The translations under genes were made by a program, and so were the position numbers. From contig NZ_URFY01000008.1 in NCBI RefSeq assembly GCF_900547205.1, forward strand, positions 1 through 64,000: a stretch of 64,000 bases of DNA. Direction: 5' to 3'. This DNA comes from an uncultured Bacteroides sp. (GTDB lineage: Bacteria > Bacteroidota > Bacteroidia > Bacteroidales > Bacteroidaceae). Shown one piece after another: positions 18,290-26,720 of the stretch. A model generated the notes under the pieces. The model saw only the letters and a list, made by a program, of their open reading frames with translations, did not search any database and was not told the DNA's origin. Every line of letters begins with the position of its first letter. Within the stretch, counting starts at the first letter, position 1.

Positions 18290-19255
18290 ATGAAGAAATA
18301 TGCAACCCTTTTTGCACTCCTTTTAGTAGGAGTGCTGGCTGCTCATTGCCAGCAGTCTGCCTACCTATTCGTTTATTTCACAGGCAATAGGATGAGTGAG
18401 GAAGCCATCCGGATGGCGGTTAGTCACGACGGATACAACTATCGTGCTTTGAATGGCAACCAACCCATTATAGACTCCCGTGTAATCAGTTCGACGGGAG
18501 GTGTGCGCGACCCGCATATCCTACGTTGCGAAGATGGAAAAACATTCTATATGGTTGTCACGGATATGGTTTCCGGCAATGGATGGGATTCCAATCGTGC
18601 AATGATATTGATGAAATCAAAAGACTTGGTGCACTGGACTACCAATATCGTAAATATACAGAAGAAATATCCCAATCAGGAAGACCTGAAACGGGTGTGG
18701 GCTCCGCAAACCGTTTACGACCGCGAAGCGAAGAAGTACATGGTCTATTGGTCGATGAAGCATGGCAATGGTGCGGACATCATTTATTATGCTTATGCTA
18801 ATAAGGACTTTACGGATATAGAAGGAGAACCGAAGCCGTTGTTTCTGCCTGAGAACGGCAAGTCTTGCATCGACGGTGATATTATCTATAAAGAGGGACT
18901 TTATCATCTGTTCTACAAGACAGAAGGGCATGGAAACGGAATAAAGAAAGCGACTACCGCCTCACTGACTTCCGGACAATGGAAAGAATCACCGGACTAC
19001 AAACAGCAGACAAAAGAGGCTGTAGAAGGTGCGGGTATTTTCCCCTTGATCGGTTCGGATAAGTATATTCTGATGTATGACGTATATATGAAAGGTAAAT
19101 ACCAATTTACTGAAAGTAGTGATCTGGAGAATTTCAAAGTAATTGATAATGCCATCAGTATGGATTTTCATCCGCGTCACGGCACTATCATGCCAATCAC
19201 TCAGAAAGAATTGAAACGTCTGTATAAGGCTTATGGCAAACCAGAAGGATTCTGA
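18290..19255 (+). CDS. GH43-type exported glycosidase
   Basis: A 321-residue protein with signal peptide (cut near AAHCQ) and a five-bladed propeller pattern. TGGVRDPHILR contains the family-type Asp, with VWAPQTVYD, DIIYKEGLYHLFYKTEGHG and HPRHGTIMPIT further on. GH43 enzymes with this profile are mainly alpha-L-arabinofuranosidases, but the subfamily was not determined. It starts 14 bp after the GH35 stop and so is co-transcribed. The N-terminal part resembles the extra N-terminal module of the GH51 protein two genes downstream. Confidence 0.75.
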   Translation: MKKYATLFALLLVGVLAAHCQQSAYLFVYFTGNRMSEEAIRMAVSHDGYNYRALNGNQPIIDSRVISSTGGVRDPHILRCEDGKTFYMVVTDMVSGNGWDSNRAMILMKSKDLVHWTTNIVNIQKKYPNQEDLKRVWAPQTVYDREAKKYMVYWSMKHGNGADIIYYAYANKDFTDIEGEPKPLFLPENGKSCIDGDIIYKEGLYHLFYKTEGHGNGIKKATTASLTSGQWKESPDYKQQTKEAVEGAGIFPLIGSDKYILMYDVYMKGKYQFTESSDLENFKVIDNAISMDFHPRHGTIMPITQKELKRLYKAYGKPEGF

Positions 19256-19306
19256 CTTCCGGCAAAGAATCAATAACAGAAAAACACCTATAAATAAAGA
19301 AAAAGG

Positions 19307-21253
19307 ATGAAGAAGATTATAAGTTTAGTAGTTGCGAGTCTCTGTTTAGGCAACCTTATAGCACAAGATGTAATGGTGAAAGGACCGGACGCCCGGTTGC
19401 AACTGACTGTCTCCACTCAGGATGGAGGAAATGTTTGTTATTCCATAGACTATAATGGAAAACCGATGTTAGAAAAGTCTCCATTAGGAGTGAACACTAA
19501 CATCGGTGATTTCACCAAAGGATTGAAACTACGGGGACATTCGACAAAACAGATAGATACAACTTATACTCAATCGCGTATCAAAGCGTCCCGCATTCAT
19601 TATCAAGCGAACGAACTGATTTGTGAATTGGAGAATGCACAGGGGCAGAAGATGGGAGTCGTTTTTCGTGTCGGCAATAATGATGTTGCTTTTCGCTACA
19701 CGTTGCCGCGTCAGGACGGAAAGGGGAGTGTGACGGTGAATACTGAAAAGACCGGGTTCCGCTTTCCGCAGCAGACAACAACATTTCTGAGTCCGCAAAG
19801 CGATGCCATGATTGGCTGGAAACGCACCAAACCAAGTTATGAAGAAGAATATAAAGCAGATGCACCGATGAGCGAACGTTCGCAGTACGGACACGGATAT
19901 ACGTTCCCTTGTTTGTTTCGTATAGGCAGTGATGGTTGGGTGCTGGTTAGCGAGACAGGCGTGGATAGTCGTTATTGTGGTTCGCGTTTGAGTGATGTTA
20001 GCGAAGGTAATCTGTATACGGTTACATTCCCGAAGGCGGAAGAAAATAATGGCAACGGAACTGTTGCGCCTGCTTTTGCCTTGCCCGGGGCCATTCCGTG
20101 GCGCACTATTACAGTGGGCGAAAGCCTGAAACCGATTGTAGAAACGACCATTCCTTGGGATGTCGTTGCTCCGCTTTATGAAACGGAACACGATTATCGC
20201 TTCGGACGCGGCACATGGAGCTGGATTCTCTGGCAGGACGGAAGTATAAATTACGACGATCAGGTACACTATATCGATTTTGCTGCGGCGATGGGTTACG
20301 AATATGCATTGATAGATAATTGGTGGGACACTAATATCGGTCGCAAACGCATGGAGAAGCTGATTGAATATGCACGTAGTAAGGGAGTCGAATTATTCCT
20401 GTGGTATAGCTCCTCCGGCTATTGGAATGATATAGAGCAGGGGCCGATTAACCACATGGATAATGCAATTATCAGAAAGCGTGAAATGAAATGGTTGCAA
20501 AGTCTGGGCGTGAAAGGGATTAAAGTCGATTTCTTTGGCGGTGATAAGCAGGAGACAATGCGCCTGTATGAAGATATTCTGAGCGATGCGGACGATCATG
20601 GACTGATGGTTATTTTCCATGGATGTACCGTGCCGCGCGGATGGGAACGGATGTATCCCAACTATGTGGGTAGCGAGGCTGTTTTGGCTTCCGAGAATCT
20701 GATATTCAATCAGCATTTCTGTGATGAAGAGGCATTCAATGCTTGTCTGCATCCTTTTATCCGCAACACTGTGGGCTCGATGGAATTTGGAGGCTGCTTC
20801 CTCAATAAGCGCTTGAACCGAAACAATGACGGTGGCACCACCCGCCGAACGACAGATGTGTTCCAATTGGCAACTGCCGTTTTGTTCCAGAATCCGGTTC
20901 AGAACTTTGCATTGGCTCCCAACAATCTGACGGATGTTTCTCCCATCTGTATGGACTTCATGAAGCAAGTGCCTACCACTTGGGACGAAACTCGCTTTAT
21001 TGACGGTTATCCCGGGAAGTATGTAGTGCTGGCACGTCGCCACGGAGATAGCTGGTATTTGGCAGCCGTGAATGGAAGCAAGGAAACTATAAAGCTAAAA
21101 TTGGATTTGCCGATGTTCGCAGGAAAGAATGTTTCTCTTTATAGCGATGATAAGAAGGGTGAACCTCAATTGTCAACGTTGAAAGTGAAAGATACTGGAA
21201 AGGTACAATTGGAAATCCGTCCGCAGGGTGGCGTTGTGCTGAGAAATTCTTAA
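19307..21253 (+). CDS. GH97 glycosidase, retaining type
   Basis: A 648-residue exported enzyme of family GH97 (SusB-related). N-terminal GH97 beta-sandwich (about 20-280), catalytic barrel (about 285-550) and a C-terminal beta domain. The barrel contains GVKGIKVDFFGGDKQ; D408 in KVDF matches the catalytic nucleophile of the retaining branch, which includes alpha-galactosidases and beta-L-arabinopyranosidases, whereas SusB-type inverting enzymes lack it. The gene lies 51 bp after the GH43 gene, in the same unit. Confidence 0.85.
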   Translation: MKKIISLVVASLCLGNLIAQDVMVKGPDARLQLTVSTQDGGNVCYSIDYNGKPMLEKSPLGVNTNIGDFTKGLKLRGHSTKQIDTTYTQSRIKASRIHYQANELICELENAQGQKMGVVFRVGNNDVAFRYTLPRQDGKGSVTVNTEKTGFRFPQQTTTFLSPQSDAMIGWKRTKPSYEEEYKADAPMSERSQYGHGYTFPCLFRIGSDGWVLVSETGVDSRYCGSRLSDVSEGNLYTVTFPKAEENNGNGTVAPAFALPGAIPWRTITVGESLKPIVETTIPWDVVAPLYETEHDYRFGRGTWSWILWQDGSINYDDQVHYIDFAAAMGYEYALIDNWWDTNIGRKRMEKLIEYARSKGVELFLWYSSSGYWNDIEQGPINHMDNAIIRKREMKWLQSLGVKGIKVDFFGGDKQETMRLYEDILSDADDHGLMVIFHGCTVPRGWERMYPNYVGSEAVLASENLIFNQHFCDEEAFNACLHPFIRNTVGSMEFGGCFLNKRLNRNNDGGTTRRTTDVFQLATAVLFQNPVQNFALAPNNLTDVSPICMDFMKQVPTTWDETRFIDGYPGKYVVLARRHGDSWYLAAVNGSKETIKLKLDLPMFAGKNVSLYSDDKKGEPQLSTLKVKDTGKVQLEIRPQGGVVLRNS

Positions 21254-21272
21254 CTATTATTTAAGTTATACC

Positions 21273-23732
21273 ATGAAACAACTCATATTATTGCTTTCCT
21301 TATTATTTGCCTCGTTTCAGCAAGTCATATTTGCAGCAACCGAAGAAACGACTAATATCCCCGATTCTGTCTATCTCTTCTCGTATGCCACCGCAGGTGA
21401 CGATGGGCGTAGCGGGCTTCGCTTTGCTTGGAGCACAAATAAAGAAAACTGGTTTGAAGTGGGACAGGGCACAGGTTATCTACGTTGCGATTATGGTCGC
21501 TGGGGTTCACAGAAGAAGATGCTCGACCCATATCTCAAACAGCTTCCCGGCGGAGAATGGCTCTGCACATGGAAGTTAAACTCAAATGAAGGCTACGGTC
21601 AGGCAACATCCAAAGATCTCATTAATTGGGGACCGCAATTATATCCCCGCACTACTTCGGATTTTAAAGGACTTCGAGTGAAAGTCTCGATTAACGGACA
21701 GGAACAAACCGGAAATATCAACCGGGCAGCTTGGACAATAGTAGACGGACTGGAAAAGAACTTCGGATGGAACCAACACCGCAACACTCTTTTTAGCGAG
21801 CGTCCCGTACGGGATGGAGAACGTTTTGCCGGGCTGAAACCCATCAAAGCAACCATTACCGCACAGCCGGAAAAGTCGAAAGCTATCAGTGACCTCTTGA
21901 TGGGCATCTTCTTTGAAGACATCAACTACTCTGCCGACGGCGGCTTGTATGCCGAACTGATTCAGAACCGCGGCTTTGAATATGCACCCTCCGACCGGGA
22001 AGGCGACAAGAACTGGAACAGTACTCATTCTTGGAGTCTGAAAGGAGATAAGGCAACATTTACGATAGATACCGTAGCTCCCATTCATCCCAACAACTCC
22101 CATTATGCCGTGCTGAAAGTTGAACGACCGGGGGCAGCATTGACTAACTCCGGATTTGATGGCATTGCCTTGAAAGCTGGCGACAAATACAACTTCTCCG
22201 TTTTCGCCCGTGTGCCCGAAAGTAGCAAATCCAATAAATTGTTGATACGTTTGGTAGATGCCGATGGTAAAGTACAAGGAGAATCTACCGTTTCTGTTTT
22301 TTCCCATTCGTGGAAAACCTATAAAACCGTGTTGACGGCAAAAGCATCTGTAGATGCCCATCTGGAAATTCTCCCACAATCGGTAGGCGAAGTGGCACTG
22401 GATATGATTTCTTTATTCCCGCAAAATACATTCAAAGGCAGAAAGAACGGGCTGCGTGCCGACCTGGCGCAGACACTTGCCGATATGCATCCCCGCTTTG
22501 TCCGTTTCCCCGGTGGATGTGTGGCGCATGGAGACGGTTTAAAAAACATCTATCGTTGGAAAAATACGATTGGAGCATTGGAATCCCGCAAGCCCGACCG
22601 CAATCTTTGGGGATATCATCAGAGCATGGGACTGGGTTATTATGAATACTTCCAGTTCTGCGAAGATATAGGAGCAGAGCCGCTTCCGGTACTTGCAGCA
22701 GGCGTACCTTGTCAAAATTCAGCTTGCCACGGAGCGTTGAGAGGCGGTCAGCAAGGCGGTATACCGATGAGCGAGATGCCTGCTTATATTCAAGATATTT
22801 TCGACCTGATAGAATGGGCGAATGGTGACGCCAAGAAAACAAAATGGGGAAAAATACGTGCCGAAGCCGGACATCCGAAGCCTTTCAATTTGAAATATAT
22901 CGGCATTGGTAATGAAGACCTTATTACTGATATTTTCAAAGAGCGTTTCACGATGATATTCAATGCGATAAAGGAGAAATATCCTGAAATTACGGTTGTA
23001 GGCACAGTGGGGCCTTTTAATGAAGGGACGGACTATGTGGAAGGCTGGAAGTTGGCAGATAAACTCGACATCCCGATGGTAGACGAGCATTACTACCAGT
23101 CGCCGGGATGGTTCCTCCATAATCAGGATTTCTACGATAAATATGATCGTTCGAAGAAGACAAAAGTGTATCTGGGCGAATATGCCACCCATATCCCCGA
23201 CCGGAAAGCGAATATTGAAACAGCCTTGACCGAAGCGCTTTATCTGACTGCACTTGAACGCAACGGTGATGTGGTGCACATGACGTCTTACGCCCCTCTC
23301 TTGGCAAAAGAAGGACATACGCAATGGAGTCCCGACTTGATTTATTTCAATAACCGTGAAGTGAAACCGACTACCGGATATTATGTGCAGAAACTATACG
23401 GGCAGAATGTCGGAGATTCTTATATCCCTTCCGAGGTCAGACTCGACAATCCTGATAGTCGTGTGAAAATTCGCATTGGTTCCTCCATCGTGCGGGATAC
23501 CAAAACGGGCGACTGGATTGTGAAACTGGTGAACTTTCTGCCTGTTGGTGTAGAAGCGGATATTCATCTGCCGGGAATCGGAACCGTTCATCCTTCTGCC
23601 GAAAGAACGGTATTGACGGGTGCACCGGAAGCTACCCCTCTTCCTGTCACAGATACAATCGAAATCGGTGAAAGTTTCAAGCAACAACTGCCTCCTTATT
23701 CGTTTACGGTGATTCGGCAGAAAACAGACTAA
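21273..23732 (+). CDS. GH51 alpha-L-arabinofuranosidase with extra N-terminal propeller-like module
   Basis: A 819-residue exported protein that should remove arabinofuranose. Signal peptide about 1-21. Residues about 28-155 (VYLFSYATAGDDGRSGLRFAW...ATSKDLINWGP) resemble part of a GH43 propeller. From residue 190 it is a GH51 enzyme (GIFFEDINYSADGGLYAELIQNRGFE) with a CBM-like insert near 235-380. The acid/base is E548 in IGNED and the nucleophile is E636 in YLGEYATH. Last gene of the cluster. No close terminator is seen; a long palindrome lies 320 bp downstream. Confidence 0.88.
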   Translation: MKQLILLLSLLFASFQQVIFAATEETTNIPDSVYLFSYATAGDDGRSGLRFAWSTNKENWFEVGQGTGYLRCDYGRWGSQKKMLDPYLKQLPGGEWLCTWKLNSNEGYGQATSKDLINWGPQLYPRTTSDFKGLRVKVSINGQEQTGNINRAAWTIVDGLEKNFGWNQHRNTLFSERPVRDGERFAGLKPIKATITAQPEKSKAISDLLMGIFFEDINYSADGGLYAELIQNRGFEYAPSDREGDKNWNSTHSWSLKGDKATFTIDTVAPIHPNNSHYAVLKVERPGAALTNSGFDGIALKAGDKYNFSVFARVPESSKSNKLLIRLVDADGKVQGESTVSVFSHSWKTYKTVLTAKASVDAHLEILPQSVGEVALDMISLFPQNTFKGRKNGLRADLAQTLADMHPRFVRFPGGCVAHGDGLKNIYRWKNTIGALESRKPDRNLWGYHQSMGLGYYEYFQFCEDIGAEPLPVLAAGVPCQNSACHGALRGGQQGGIPMSEMPAYIQDIFDLIEWANGDAKKTKWGKIRAEAGHPKPFNLKYIGIGNEDLITDIFKERFTMIFNAIKEKYPEITVVGTVGPFNEGTDYVEGWKLADKLDIPMVDEHYYQSPGWFLHNQDFYDKYDRSKKTKVYLGEYATHIPDRKANIETALTEALYLTALERNGDVVHMTSYAPLLAKEGHTQWSPDLIYFNNREVKPTTGYYVQKLYGQNVGDSYIPSEVRLDNPDSRVKIRIGSSIVRDTKTGDWIVKLVNFLPVGVEADIHLPGIGTVHPSAERTVLTGAPEATPLPVTDTIEIGESFKQQLPPYSFTVIRQKTD

Positions 23733-24055
23733 GATAATTCGTTGGAAGAGTTTATAAATAAAACAAGATTTTGATTCGCTAAAATACTATTCAACCGAAA
23801 CATCCACGCAACCAAATTCCATGTTAGCCACCTTCAAATTAAGGGATTGTATTTATGACGGGAGATTTGGTTAAGCGTGCTATGGGAAATATTTATGATT
23901 TAGTAAGCAGACTCCTTCTTATTCTACATCTTTATAAAATGGAGTAATACAACTCGCAGCCTATTTCTTCATTCTACACATAATTATGATTTACTTCTAA
24001 GAATTGAAATCATTTGGCTTTTAGATAATTAGTTTAAGTTTTGGTAAAGTCAAAG
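23733..24055. other. Intergenic stretch without a convincing gene
   Basis: 323 bp of AT-rich sequence. The only candidate is a 31-codon ORF at 23855-23950 (MTGDLVKRAMGNIYDLVS...), with no recognisable family or promoter box. I see nothing else here. Confidence 0.4.
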
Positions 24056-24108
24056 TTTATAGCGTAATTTGTGTAGCACAAAAAGTGCTACACAAATTAC
24101 GCTATAAA
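24056..24108. repeat. Perfect 24-bp palindrome with an AAAAA loop
   Basis: 24056-24079 pairs perfectly with 24085-24108 around five A. The stem ends in ATAGC/GCTATAAA, as does the hairpin at 55641-55694. It sits 13 bp before the first ATG of the protease gene. It may terminate the upstream glycosidase unit or act on the downstream 5' leader. Confidence 0.7.
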
Positions 24109-24121
24109 TAAATCGTTGAAT

Positions 24122-25465
24122 ATGAAAGATATAAGTATTTCTTTTCTTATGAAAAAAGTTCTACTACTATTGTCCTTGTTCATCTCCATCCCTGCTTTTT
24201 CGCAAAGCGCGGATGAACGTATCGGAACACTTATCAACCAGTCCGACTGGTTCGGTTTGGAAGAAACTTATCCGGTGCTGAAAGACTCCATGCAAGCTGA
24301 GTTTCTCAAACTGATGTCGGAAATCATGATTGATCATTATTTCAACCGTCCGGATGAGGCGATAGACGGTATCCGTAAGTTACTCACAAACCATCAAGCT
24401 GAAATAGGTTCAGGGAATGCACTTAATATGGCTATCCTCGCTTGCCAGATAGAAGGTGAGAAAGGAAATTACTCCGTGGCTGCACAGCAAATACAAGGCA
24501 TTATCAACCAAGTAAAAGCTCAGGGGGCCGGCAAGGAAAGCTATGCGGGATTTGAAAGTGTATTTAAGTTTTACAATTGCTTGAGCGGCATCCCTGCTCC
24601 GGGCATTAAGCGGACTGAAGGAGATGTAACCGTGCCGATAGATATAGAAAAGGTGAAACTCCCCACTAGTATCGAACCCAAGGGGTGGCGTGGCACACAT
24701 ATCCTTATTCCGGTAAAGGTTCACGGAAAGACATACCGCTTTATCTTCGACACAGGTGCCGGAACGAGTTTCATGTCCGAGCATTTCGCCCGTGAACTCG
24801 GTGTACAGATTCTGAATGACTCGTTGGTAATCAATCCGAATCTAGCCGGCAGTATGTACGGAAAGATGGGAACACTGGATAGTCTGCAAATTGGAGACAT
24901 GGTATTCAGCTATCCGCTTATCACCGTTGCACCGCCCAATGTTTTGGATAGTGTTATGCAAGTTGATGCCATAATTGGTATGGATTTCATCGGTCTGTTT
25001 GATGAACTGCGCATTTATCCGAAAGAAGGCAAGATTGTCTTCCCCGCTTCCCCGACTCCGCTTCCGGCTTCGGGGCGCAACCTGCTGCTTACTGACCGCG
25101 CACTGAAACTGAAAGCAACGGCAAACGGGGAGAAGCTCAGGTTCCACTTCGATACGGGCTGCACTACTGCCGGCTTGCACTACCCATATTACCTGAAGCA
25201 TAAAGCAGAACTCGATGCCGTAGGTAAGTTGGAGAAGAGTACGGGTGGAGGTTTCAATACTGTCGTGACGAAAGAGATTCTGCGTTTGTCTTCGTTCAGC
25301 CTGAATATTGGCGGTACTCCTGTTGTCCTTCAAAATCTGGCAGTCGATGTCACGACTGAAGGCTTGCAGATGGTTAGCGACGATGGCATCATCGGCATGG
25401 ATATGGTGAACCAGTTCGATTGCGTGACGATAAATCTGAAGGATATGTTTTTAAAGCTGGAATGA
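24122..25465 (+). CDS. Retropepsin-like aspartic protease, secreted
   Basis: About 447 residues from ATG 24122, or 438 from ATG 24149. The latter gives the better signal peptide (MKKVLLLLSLFISIPAFSQ), so the start is uncertain. Two pepsin-like active-site half motifs are visible: FIFDTGAGTSFMSEHFA and FHFDTGCTTAGLHYPYY, each followed by an IIGMD segment. This fits the double aspartyl-protease family common in Bacteroidetes. The N-terminal 150 residues are helical. Substrate unknown. A perfect 24-bp palindrome lies just upstream. Confidence 0.75.
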   Translation: MKDISISFLMKKVLLLLSLFISIPAFSQSADERIGTLINQSDWFGLEETYPVLKDSMQAEFLKLMSEIMIDHYFNRPDEAIDGIRKLLTNHQAEIGSGNALNMAILACQIEGEKGNYSVAAQQIQGIINQVKAQGAGKESYAGFESVFKFYNCLSGIPAPGIKRTEGDVTVPIDIEKVKLPTSIEPKGWRGTHILIPVKVHGKTYRFIFDTGAGTSFMSEHFARELGVQILNDSLVINPNLAGSMYGKMGTLDSLQIGDMVFSYPLITVAPPNVLDSVMQVDAIIGMDFIGLFDELRIYPKEGKIVFPASPTPLPASGRNLLLTDRALKLKATANGEKLRFHFDTGCTTAGLHYPYYLKHKAELDAVGKLEKSTGGGFNTVVTKEILRLSSFSLNIGGTPVVLQNLAVDVTTEGLQMVSDDGIIGMDMVNQFDCVTINLKDMFLKLE

Positions 25466-25495
25466 GAACATTGATAGATAGATATCAAAAAGACA

Positions 25496-26515
25496 TTACG
25501 CTATCTTGCCCTTCCCACTGGAAGCGCGTATCTGAATCTCCGCATCCAACACTACGGAACGATTGGGCGAAGCGGGATTCTTAATCTTTTCCAGAATCAA
25601 TTCCGCAGCCGTCCTTCCCATTTCCTGCAAGGGCGGCTCAACGGTGGTGAGTTGCGGATACACAATCGTTGAAAGTACTGTGCCTGAAAAGCTGGCTATG
25701 GCTATCTCTTCCGGGATTTTCTTATCCAGCTCCCTCAATCTGTTCATCGCCCCGATAGCCAGCGTATCGGTAAAGGCGAAGATGGCATCGAAAGAAGTGC
25801 CTTTCTCTATCAACAAATCCGCTGCCTTTGCCCCGTCGTCAAAAGTCAGTCCGGTCTTTACCAGCATATCCGCTTCAATCGGTATTTTGAATTTGGACAA
25901 GGCATCTTTGTATCCCCGGGTGCGTTCGGTGGAATTGTATACATCGTCAGGTCCTTGGAGATGGACGATACGTTTACGTCCGCTTCGGATAAGATGCTCC
26001 ACGAGGAAGAACGTTTTCATATAATCGTCTACGGTGACTTGCGAAACATCCAGCCCGTGCGGTATCCGGTCGTAGAACACCATCGGCATTTCCGCTTGTT
26101 GCAGACGCAGATATTCCTCCTTATTTTCCTTGTAGCTGCAAAGACAGATGATGATGCCGTCCACCATGAAGCGTTCCATCAGTTGCAAGTTCTCCTTTTC
26201 TTTCTGCGGGTCTTCGTGCGATTCGGCAATGATGACTTTCAACCCATTGGCGTAGAGTATGCTTTGAATGCCGTTGATGACCTGCGAAGCAAACGGAGTA
26301 ACCATTTCGGGAACGATGACCCCTACCGTATTCGTATGTCCGTACTTCAGGTTTGTAGCTACCGGATTGGGCTTGTACCCCAATGCTTTGGCCGCTTCGA
26401 GCACTTTCTCTTTCGTTTCCCTGCGGATGTTCTTATCATTCACCAATGCACGGGATACGGTGGAAACGGACAAGGAGAGATGTCGGGCAATGTCTTTGAT
26501 GGTTATATGCTTCAT
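25496..26515 (-). CDS. LacI-family transcriptional regulator
   Basis: A 339-residue sugar-responsive repressor. The helix-turn-helix ITIKDIARHLSLSVSTVSRALVNDKNIRRET lies at residues 4-34, the hinge is at about 50-60, and a periplasmic-binding-protein-like effector domain follows (TVGVIVPEMVTPFASQVINGIQ). The start at 26515 (MKHITIKDIA) is chosen because it puts the HTH at the usual position. A longer start at 26545 would overlap the -7 box at 26544-26551. It is divergent from the dehydrogenase/MFS pair and very likely controls it through palindromes at 26582-26635. Confidence 0.9.
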   Translation of the reverse strand: MKHITIKDIARHLSLSVSTVSRALVNDKNIRRETKEKVLEAAKALGYKPNPVATNLKYGHTNTVGVIVPEMVTPFASQVINGIQSILYANGLKVIIAESHEDPQKEKENLQLMERFMVDGIIICLCSYKENKEEYLRLQQAEMPMVFYDRIPHGLDVSQVTVDDYMKTFFLVEHLIRSGRKRIVHLQGPDDVYNSTERTRGYKDALSKFKIPIEADMLVKTGLTFDDGAKAADLLIEKGTSFDAIFAFTDTLAIGAMNRLRELDKKIPEEIAIASFSGTVLSTIVYPQLTTVEPPLQEMGRTAAELILEKIKNPASPNRSVVLDAEIQIRASSGKGKIA

Positions 26516-26543
26516 AGTAACTACGGATATTGTGAATGAAGGC

Positions 26544-26551
26544 AAAATTAT
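26544..26551 (-). promoter_or_regulatory. Promoter -7 box for the LacI-type gene
   Basis: TAATTTTG on the minus strand, 28 nt before the chosen start at 26515. Confidence 0.4.
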
Positions 26552-26581
26552 AGATTAAAAACGAGATATCCTAAAACTATT

Positions 26582-26635
26582 GGGAACGTTTGCAGATTTT
26601 GGGAACGTTCCCGCAATCGTTTGCAGGCGAATGAG
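26582..26635. promoter_or_regulatory. Operator candidates for the LacI-type regulator
   Basis: A perfect palindrome GGGAACGTTCCC at 26601-26612 has a central ACGT like the CG-centred sites typical of LacI-family repressors. A degenerate copy GGGAACGTTTGCAG starts at 26582, and a further imperfect GCAATCGTTTGC starts at 26613. They sit between the two divergent promoters. Confidence 0.6.
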
Positions 26636-26669
26636 TGAAAAAATACTATTTTCCTAACCTACTGCCACT

Positions 26670-26677
26670 TATCTTTG
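26670..26677 (+). promoter_or_regulatory. Promoter -7 box for the dehydrogenase-MFS pair
   Basis: TATCTTTG, 43 nt before the ATG at 26721 and downstream of the operator palindromes. Confidence 0.5.
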
Positions 26678-26720
26678 TTACATCAAGAAAATAATATCGA
26701 ACCATAAAAAACAAAGAATC

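Noticed and set aside
19529..23324. Long minus-strand open frames opposite the GH97 and GH51 genes
   Set aside because: They are complementary-frame artefacts of well-supported enzymes with intact catalytic residues.
23855..23950. 31-codon ORF after the GH51 gene
   Set aside because: No promoter box, no recognisable family and no conservation evidence; could be chance.
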